Shown piece by piece: positions 6,286 through 10,767 of a DNA stretch of 10,767 nucleotides (its first letter is position 1; each line of letters starts with the position of its first letter). The position numbers and the translations under genes were made by a program. The DNA is from Hyphomicrobiales bacterium. Lineage in GTDB: Bacteria > Pseudomonadota > Alphaproteobacteria > Rhizobiales > Aestuariivirgaceae. Location: positions 1-10,767 of the forward strand of contig JABDJG010000054.1 in NCBI GenBank assembly GCA_013002595.1, written 5' to 3'. The notes beneath the pieces are model-generated. The model was not told where the DNA came from and did no database searches. It saw nothing but the letters and a program-made list of their open reading frames with translations.

Positions 6286-7311
6286 ATGGCACAGGCAGAT
6301 TTTCAAGCGCTTTTGAACGACCGGCCCTGGCTGCTGGCGGACGGTGCTACCGGCACGACGTTCTTTGCCATGGGGCTGATGTCGGGCGATGCGCCTGAGC
6401 TTTGGAATGTCGACAACATCGACAACGTCAAAGCCCTCCACAACGGCTTCATCGAGGCCGGCGCCGACATCATCCTCACCAATTCGTTCGGCGGCACGGC
6501 CTACCGATTGAAACTGCACAATGCTCAGACCCGGGTCGGCGAATTGAACAGCGCTGCGGCCCGGATCGCCCGTGAATGCGCCGATGCCGTCGACCGGCCG
6601 GTCATTGTCGCCGGCTCGATGGGGCCGACCGGCGAGATCTTTGCCCCGGTTGGAACCTTGTCCCATGAAGACGGCGTTGCTGCATTCCGCGAACAGGCCC
6701 TGGCGCTCAAGGACGGCGGGGCCGACGTTCTGTGGCTTGAGACCATTTCGTCGGAGGAAGAATTGCGTGCCGCCGTAGAGGGCGCATCGGCCGCCGGCCT
6801 GCCGATTGTCTCGACCATGAGCTTTGACACCAACGGGCGCACCATGATGGGCATCACGCCGGCAGCCTTTGGCCTGCTCACCGCGGCGTTGCCGCAACAG
6901 CTCACCGCTATTGGCGCCAATTGCGGCACCGGCGCGTCTGAACTGGTTGCAACGGTCCTGGGCATCACTGAAGCGCGACCGGAAGCCATTGTCGTTGCCA
7001 AGGGCAACTGCGGTATCCCGGCTTACGTCGATGGTCACATCCACTATTCCGGCACGCCTGAGTTGATGGCCGACTATGCCCGCCTGGCACTTGATGCCGG
7101 CGCCCGGATTATCGGTGGCTGCTGCGGCACCGGGCCTGACCATCTCAAGGCCATGCGCGAAAGTCTGGAGACCTATGAAGGCGGTCCGCGCCCCAGCGTA
7201 GAGGTCATCGAAGCCCGTCTCGGCGAGGTCTCAGCCCTTGCCCACGGCCACGATGTCGCCGCTGAAGCCGCTGCAGCAGGCGGCCGCCGCTCAAGGCGCC
7301 GCCGCGGTTAG
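6286..7311 (+). CDS. bmt: Homocysteine S-methyltransferase (Bmt / split MetH homocysteine-binding component)
   Basis: A 341-aa cytoplasmic TIM-barrel enzyme of the homocysteine S-methyltransferase family, which transfers a methyl group to homocysteine to make methionine. The N-terminal DGATGTTFFAMG (19-30) is the family signature. The zinc ligands are present: Cys213 in GANCGTG and Cys279-Cys280 in IIGGCCGTGPDH. The length matches alphaproteobacterial Bmt and the first module of MetH. The last 17 residues are Ala- and Arg-rich (ending GRRSRRRRG), outside the catalytic fold. A GTG at 6238 would add 16 residues but lies inside the operator, so the ATG at 6286 is preferred; GAGG at 6271-6274 is 11 bases before it. 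Methyl donor: either betaine, or methylcobalamin carried by the corrinoid protein at 9946-10647, as in split B12-dependent methionine synthases. The context favours the latter without proving it. A palindromic repeat lies just downstream. Confidence 0.88.
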   Translation: MAQADFQALLNDRPWLLADGATGTTFFAMGLMSGDAPELWNVDNIDNVKALHNGFIEAGADIILTNSFGGTAYRLKLHNAQTRVGELNSAAARIARECADAVDRPVIVAGSMGPTGEIFAPVGTLSHEDGVAAFREQALALKDGGADVLWLETISSEEELRAAVEGASAAGLPIVSTMSFDTNGRTMMGITPAAFGLLTAALPQQLTAIGANCGTGASELVATVLGITEARPEAIVVAKGNCGIPAYVDGHIHYSGTPELMADYARLALDAGARIIGGCCGTGPDHLKAMRESLETYEGGPRPSVEVIEARLGEVSALAHGHDVAAEAAAAGGRRSRRRRG

Positions 7312-7349
7312 GCAGCCGCAAGCAATTTCCATCAGCATGGCGAATAAGT

Positions 7350-7465
7350 GCCACCCTATCCGTCATCCCGGCCTTGCGCCGGGACCCAGAAGGCCGATTG
7401 TTGCAGCATTGACGAGTGGCACTGGGTCCCGGCTGCTGCGCGCCGGGATGACGGATAGAGGTGGC
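7350..7465. repeat. Palindromic dispersed repeat (REP/MITE-like), copy 1
   Basis: Left arm GCCACCCTATCCGTCATCCC (7350-7369, continuing GGC to 7372) pairs with the right arm at 7442-7465 over 23 bp with one extra base. Further in, GGGACCCAG (7381-7389) pairs with CTGGGTCCC (7422-7430). The whole 116-bp unit can fold into a long hairpin with internal loops. GTCATCCCGG...GGGACCCAG sequences are a familiar dispersed palindrome of alphaproteobacterial genomes. It occupies the 173-bp gap between two converging genes and could end transcription from both sides. A 47-bp stretch recurs at 10711-10757. Confidence 0.85.
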
Positions 7466-7484
7466 CGGCCTGGTGGTTAAGGCC

Positions 7485-8720
7485 CTAAAGCCCGTCCACC
7501 GCCGCGATGCACTGGTCGACCTCGGCCTCGGTGTTGTAGTGCGCCAGGCCGATGCGCAGAACGCCGCCCTTGTCCAGCAGGCCGAGCCGTTTGACCGGCT
7601 CCAGCGCGTAGTTGTGGCCTGACCACACGAAGATGTTCTTTGCCGCCAGCGCTTTGGCCATCGGCTCGGGGTGATGGTCATCGTGGATGATCGAGACCGT
7701 CGGCACCCGGCGGTGCGCGGCATTGGCCGATGTAATGCCCTGGATCTTCACGCCCTTGACGGTCTGCAGACCGGCGATCAGGCGACCGGTCAGTTGCTTT
7801 TCCCAGGCATCGAGCCGTTCCATGCCGGCAACGATATGGCTCCGTTCATGGCCCGCCTTGCCGCCATGCGAAGCGATATATTCGACGGCGCCAAGTGTGC
7901 CCGCCAGACTCTCGCGCGGCGAAGAGCCAAGCTCGAAGCGGTCCGGCAGCGCCTTTTGCGCCGGCCTGACCTGATAGGCGAAAGTCTCTTCAAGCAATTC
8001 TTCGCGGCCCCACAAGACACCTTGATGCGGCCCGAAGAACTTGTACGGCGATGACACCAGGAAATCACAACCGAACGCCTCGACATCGATCACCCGGTGC
8101 GGCGCGAACTGAACCGCATCGATATAGCTCAGCGCGCCTGCCGCGCGCGCCTTGACGCAAAGCGCCGCGATATCATTGACCGTGCCGGTGCAGTTGGAGG
8201 CCGCGCCGACGGCCACCAGCCGTGTCTTGTCGCTCAGCACCTTATCGAGCGCATCGTCGGCGAATTCGAATGTCTCGGGGTCGAAATCGATCCACCGCAC
8301 CGTCATGCCGATATCGTCGGCCACCAGCAGCCACGGCGCGACATTGCCGTCATGATCCATCCGCGACAAAACGATCTCATCGCCCGCCCTGAAGCCCTTG
8401 GCCAGGCACCGCGACATGTGCAGGGTCAACGCGGTCATCGACTGACCGAAGATGATCTCCCTGGCCGAAGCGGCGTTGTAGAACGCCGCCATCGCCCGAT
8501 GTGCCTCATCGACCACCTTTTCGGCCTCCAGCGTGGTGGTGAAGAAACCGCCCAGATTGGCGTTGGTTTCGGTCATCACCGATATCATCCGGTCGATCAC
8601 CCGCTGCGGCACCTGTGTCCCTGCCGGATTGTCGAGATAGACCCTTGCGGTTCCGTTGTCGGTGATGGCCAACGCCGGAAATTGATCTCTGACCTGTTCG
8701 ATATCGAAGTGCTCTGCCAT
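7485..8720 (-). CDS. Cysteine desulfurase-like class V PLP enzyme without the catalytic cysteine
   Basis: A 411-aa soluble enzyme of the class V aminotransferase fold, closest to the cysteine desulfurase-like (VC1184-type) group related to SufS. Visible PLP features: His123 in MDHDGN (ring-stacking position), Asp201 and Gln204 in YIDAVQ (Asp contacts the pyridine nitrogen), and Lys227 in SSPYKFFGP (Schiff base). YLDNPAGTQVP near 28-38 is the family's N-terminal substrate loop. In SufS the catalytic Cys lies in a GHHC-type motif; here the aligned stretch is WSGHNYALEP (366-375), so Asn370 or Tyr371 replaces it. It is therefore unlikely to be a real desulfurase; a lyase, epimerase or transaminase activity on an amino acid is more likely, with substrate unknown. 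A Shine-Dalgarno AGGAA lies about 7 bases upstream of the start at 8720. It converges on bmt across the palindromic repeat and diverges from the DUF2182 gene. Confidence 0.88.
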   Translation of the reverse strand: MAEHFDIEQVRDQFPALAITDNGTARVYLDNPAGTQVPQRVIDRMISVMTETNANLGGFFTTTLEAEKVVDEAHRAMAAFYNAASAREIIFGQSMTALTLHMSRCLAKGFRAGDEIVLSRMDHDGNVAPWLLVADDIGMTVRWIDFDPETFEFADDALDKVLSDKTRLVAVGAASNCTGTVNDIAALCVKARAAGALSYIDAVQFAPHRVIDVEAFGCDFLVSSPYKFFGPHQGVLWGREELLEETFAYQVRPAQKALPDRFELGSSPRESLAGTLGAVEYIASHGGKAGHERSHIVAGMERLDAWEKQLTGRLIAGLQTVKGVKIQGITSANAAHRRVPTVSIIHDDHHPEPMAKALAAKNIFVWSGHNYALEPVKRLGLLDKGGVLRIGLAHYNTEAEVDQCIAAVDGL

Positions 8721-8918
8721 GTCCGGTTCCTGAAAGTTTTCCAGCGCCCGTGCGCCGGTTGCGAATAGTCTGAATTACCAGGCATGTCGATAGAGCCTTT
8801 GAACGCAACAAGCACAAATAACGCAGCGTAATCAAGCTGGACATGACCTGACGTATGGGCAATAGTATGTTGGTGAGGTGGGAAGTTTAGTTGAGTAGCG
8901 TGTGTGAAGGGTGATCTC

Positions 8919-9743
8919 ATGACGGTATTGCCATTGCCCGACAATGAAGCGGCCGAACCAGTCCTTAAGAAAGACAGGGTAGTCATCTTGACGGCACTGT
9001 GCACCATGTTCGTGGCGTCATGGGCCTATTTGATGTCGGGCGCCGGCATGGGCCATTCCCCCATCGACATGACGGTCCTGTTTTCCAAGTTTGCCTCTGT
9101 CGTCATGAAACCGGTTGCCTGGACGCCGCTGACCGCTATCAGCGTCGCCGTCATGTGGCTGGTGCTCACTGTTGCCATCGTTGTTCCCGCCGCCGCGCCC
9201 ATCGTGCTGCTGCACGCAGCCGAGAACCGCAAGCGCCGCGAACCGGTCAATGTGTCTGTGTTTTGCGGCCTGTTCCTGTCCGGCTATCTGGCGATTTGGG
9301 GCCTGTTCAGCCTTGCTGCAACAGCAGTTCAGTGGACCCTCGAACAAGCTGCCTTGATGACCCAGGCCCTGACGGTTGCCGATGCCAGGATTGCCGGCGG
9401 TGTGTTCATTGCCGCCGGGCTCTATCAGTTTGCCGGTGTCAAGCAGGCCAGCCTCAAACATATCCGCCACCCGGACAAATATATCTTCAACGAGTGGAAG
9501 GACGGCGCCGTCGGCGCGCTGCGGATGGGGGTGAACCTTGGGTCCACGCTGCTTGGCAGCTGTTGGCTGCTGGTCGCACTGTTGTTCGCCGGCGGGATGT
9601 TGAACGTGCTGTGGATTGCCGGGCTTGCCGGCTACATCTTGCTGGAAAATCTGTCCGGCCACGGCCGTGTCGTTTCGATCATGTTCGGGTGCGCGCTGAC
9701 CTGTTGGGGAATTTTCGTCGTGGTCATGGCCATTCAGCCATAA
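8919..9743 (+). CDS. DUF2182-family membrane protein lacking the usual Cys/Met positions
   Basis: A 274-aa inner-membrane protein with about six or seven hydrophobic segments (near 22-42, 70-100, 113-137, 158-172, 208-228, 230-245, 252-272). The pattern W-x10-P-x3-P around MWLVLTVAIVVPAAAPIVLL (79-98), AAGLYQFAGVKQASLKHIRHP (165-185) and GALRMG...CWLLVALLFAGGMLNVLWIA identify DUF2182, annotated as predicted metal-binding integral membrane protein. Typical members carry AMM-P and C-L-x-x-C-R-x-P motifs and a YCxGCCW stretch; here these read AIVVP, ASLKHIRHP and TLLGSCW, so most candidate ligands are gone. A GTG at 8904 would add five residues, but AAGGG lies a suitable distance before the ATG at 8919. 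The usual DUF1326 partner is absent. The function is unknown. It precedes the corrinoid-protein gene by 202 bp, too far to assume one operon. Confidence 0.8.
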   Translation: MTVLPLPDNEAAEPVLKKDRVVILTALCTMFVASWAYLMSGAGMGHSPIDMTVLFSKFASVVMKPVAWTPLTAISVAVMWLVLTVAIVVPAAAPIVLLHAAENRKRREPVNVSVFCGLFLSGYLAIWGLFSLAATAVQWTLEQAALMTQALTVADARIAGGVFIAAGLYQFAGVKQASLKHIRHPDKYIFNEWKDGAVGALRMGVNLGSTLLGSCWLLVALLFAGGMLNVLWIAGLAGYILLENLSGHGRVVSIMFGCALTCWGIFVVVMAIQP

Positions 9744-9764
9744 TATTCAATCTGGTCGGCCACT

Positions 9765-9792
9765 ATTGAATGCCCATTAACGGGCATGCAAT
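9765..9792 (+). terminator. Hairpin after the DUF2182 gene
   Basis: ATGCCC (9770-9775) pairs with GGGCAT (9782-9787) around a 6-base loop. ATTG (9765-9768) and CAAT (9789-9792) extend the stem past one A-G mismatch. It lies 21 bases after the DUF2182 stop. There is no U tract, so it is either a weak terminator or an mRNA 3' end stabiliser. Confidence 0.4.
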
Positions 9793-9833
9793 GACGCGCG
9801 AATTCGTGAAATGTCGATTTCCGCCCTGTTAAG

Positions 9834-9870
9834 GTCGCACTAAGGCGCAGAGCTTAGTGTTGCGTGCGAC
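9834..9870 (+). promoter_or_regulatory. Structured leader element before the corrinoid-protein gene
   Basis: CACTAAG (9838-9844) pairs perfectly with CTTAGTG (9853-9859) around an 8-base loop. GTCG (9834-9837) pairs with CGAC (9867-9870), leaving a 7-base bulge; GTCGCA/TGCGAC is an alternative outer stem. A further GTGT-TCATG-ACAC repeat follows at 9873-9885, and the gene starts at 9946. The nested, mutually exclusive pairings would suit a cis-acting RNA, but I do not recognise any known riboswitch consensus. An operator for a dimeric repressor is the alternative. Confidence 0.4.
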
Positions 9871-9945
9871 TAGTGTTCATGACACAAGGTGCGCGGCACG
9901 GGCGTGGTTGCCCCGATGCGTGTGGCTTTTCAGGAGCTTGGCCCG

Positions 9946-10647
9946 ATGAGTGAAGAAGACGATCTCGACCTCAATTCCCTCGATGACGAGGAACTCACCC
10001 AGCAGATGCATGACGACCTCTATGACGGTCTCAAAGAAGAGATCGAAGAGGCGGTTCATATCCTGCTCGGCCGTGGCTGGCCCCCCTATAGGGTGCTGAC
10101 CGAGGCCCTTGTAGAAGGCATGCGCATCGTCGGTATCGACTTTCGCGACGGCATCCTGTTCGTGCCCGAAGTACTGCTTGCCGCCAATGCGATGAAGGCC
10201 GGCATGGCCATCCTGCGCCCGCTCTTGGCGGAAACCGGCGCACCGAAAGTCGGCAAGATGGTCATCGGCACGGTCAAGGGCGATATCCACGACATCGGCA
10301 AGAACCTGGTTGCCATGATGATGGAAGGCGCCGGCTTCGAGGTCATCAACATCGGCATCAACAACCCGGTCGAGAATTACCTTGAAGCGATCGAAGAGCA
10401 CGAGCCCGATATCCTTGGCATGTCGGCCCTGCTCACCACCACCATGCCCTACATGAAGGTCGTCATCGACACCTTGAAGGAAAAGGGCATCCGCGACGAC
10501 CACATCGTCCTCGTCGGCGGCGCCCCGCTCAACGAGGAGTTCGCCGAAGCCATCGGCGCTGACGCCTACTGCCGCGATGCCGCGGTTGCGGTCGAGACAG
10601 CCAAGGAATGGATGACCCGCAAACACAACCGCATGGCCGGCTCGTAA
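9946..10647 (+). CDS. Cobalamin-binding corrinoid protein (MtbC/MetH B12-domain family)
   Basis: A 233-aa cytoplasmic methyl-carrier protein. Residues 1-25 are very acidic; a helical cap domain follows at about 25-95 (VGIDFRDGILFVPEVLLAANAMKAGM at 62-87), covering the upper face of the corrinoid. The Rossmann-like B12 domain covers about 103-225, with GTVKGDIHDIGKN: Asp113, His115 and Gly118 form the D-x-H-x-x-G motif, and His115 is the lower cobalt ligand. Ser160 (GMSALLTTT) and Gly191-Gly192 (VGGAP) contact the nucleotide tail. This is the architecture of MetH's B12 module and of methylamine-type corrinoid proteins. A longer frame from 9889 exists, but GGAG at 9933-9936, 9 bases before the ATG at 9946, supports the shorter start. 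Its likely partner in the window is the homocysteine methyltransferase at 6286; a pterin methyltransferase and a reactivase are expected elsewhere. A methylamine or betaine demethylation role is the alternative. Confidence 0.92.
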   Translation: MSEEDDLDLNSLDDEELTQQMHDDLYDGLKEEIEEAVHILLGRGWPPYRVLTEALVEGMRIVGIDFRDGILFVPEVLLAANAMKAGMAILRPLLAETGAPKVGKMVIGTVKGDIHDIGKNLVAMMMEGAGFEVINIGINNPVENYLEAIEEHEPDILGMSALLTTTMPYMKVVIDTLKEKGIRDDHIVLVGGAPLNEEFAEAIGADAYCRDAAVAVETAKEWMTRKHNRMAGS

Positions 10648-10710
10648 AAACCTTCCAGCCGTCGTCCACTCTTATCCTGCGTCATTCCGGCGTCAACCAC
10701 ACTACCTTGC

Positions 10711-10767
10711 CGTCATCCCGGCCTTGAGCCGGGACCCAGAAGGCTGGTTGTTGAAGCCTTTCCGTGT
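10711..10767. repeat. Palindromic dispersed repeat, copy 2 (cut by window edge)
   Basis: Bases 10711-10757 match 7361-7407 of copy 1 at 42 of 47 positions, including the inner CCGGCCTTGAGCCGG hairpin and GGGACCCAG. The right arm would lie beyond the window. It begins 64 bases after the corrinoid-protein stop. A shorter GTCATTCCGGCGTC sequence at 10681-10694 may be a decayed further copy. Confidence 0.8.

Noticed and set aside
6241..7143. A 300-codon open frame antisense to the homocysteine methyltransferase gene.
   Set aside because: The sense strand encodes a full family match with zinc ligands; the antisense product shows no recognisable motif and is a product of GC-rich codon bias.
8097..8768. 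A 223-codon open frame antisense to the class V PLP enzyme.
   Set aside because: It mirrors a well-supported gene, is Arg/His-rich and has no domain signature.
9877..10626. A 249-codon open frame antisense to the corrinoid-protein gene.
   Set aside because: It covers the D-x-H-x-x-G protein on the other strand and shows only shadow composition.

Overview
The window looks like a chromosomal stretch from a GC-rich alphaproteobacterium, probably a marine or soil relative of the Hyphomicrobiales or Rhodobacterales. This rests on the codon use, the HWE-type histidine kinase, the TTC38-like TPR protein, the Bmt-like methyltransferase with an Arg-rich tail, and two copies of a GTCATCCCGG-type palindromic repeat. 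It holds eight complete genes, one gene cut by the left edge and one gene fragment. No rRNA, tRNA, CRISPR array, transposase or integrase was seen.

Left part (1-2208, + strand): the C-terminal half of an MFS permease, a 244-bp gap that may hold a tiny signal-peptide-like ORF, and a 424-aa TTC38-family TPR protein. Middle-left (2293-4001): a TauE/SafE-family membrane exporter and a LysR-type regulator are transcribed divergently from an 80-bp gap. The LysR gene has a promoter so close to its ATG that the mRNA is probably leaderless. Middle (4061-6071): an orphan PAS-GAF-HWE histidine kinase and a divergent small ribbon-helix-helix-like protein. This block is bracketed by a 78-bp direct repeat (71/78 identical) made of the last 16 codons of the LysR gene, its stop and the 27 bases after it. 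The second copy is a gene fragment of a lost LysR paralogue.

Right part (6204-10767): a zinc-type homocysteine S-methyltransferase (Bmt/MetH1-like) follows an AT-rich palindromic operator candidate. A long palindromic repeat separates it from a convergent class V PLP enzyme of the cysteine desulfurase-like family that lacks the catalytic cysteine. Then come a divergent DUF2182 membrane protein that has lost the family's usual Cys and Met positions, and a cobalamin-binding corrinoid protein with a structured leader. A second copy of the palindromic repeat runs off the right edge.

The most coherent biological reading is that the homocysteine-binding protein and the corrinoid protein are two parts of a split, B12-dependent methionine synthase, with the methyltetrahydrofolate-binding and reactivation parts outside the window. 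The most unusual observations are the duplicated LysR tail around the kinase block and the two enzyme-family members (class V PLP enzyme and DUF2182) that lack their defining residues.
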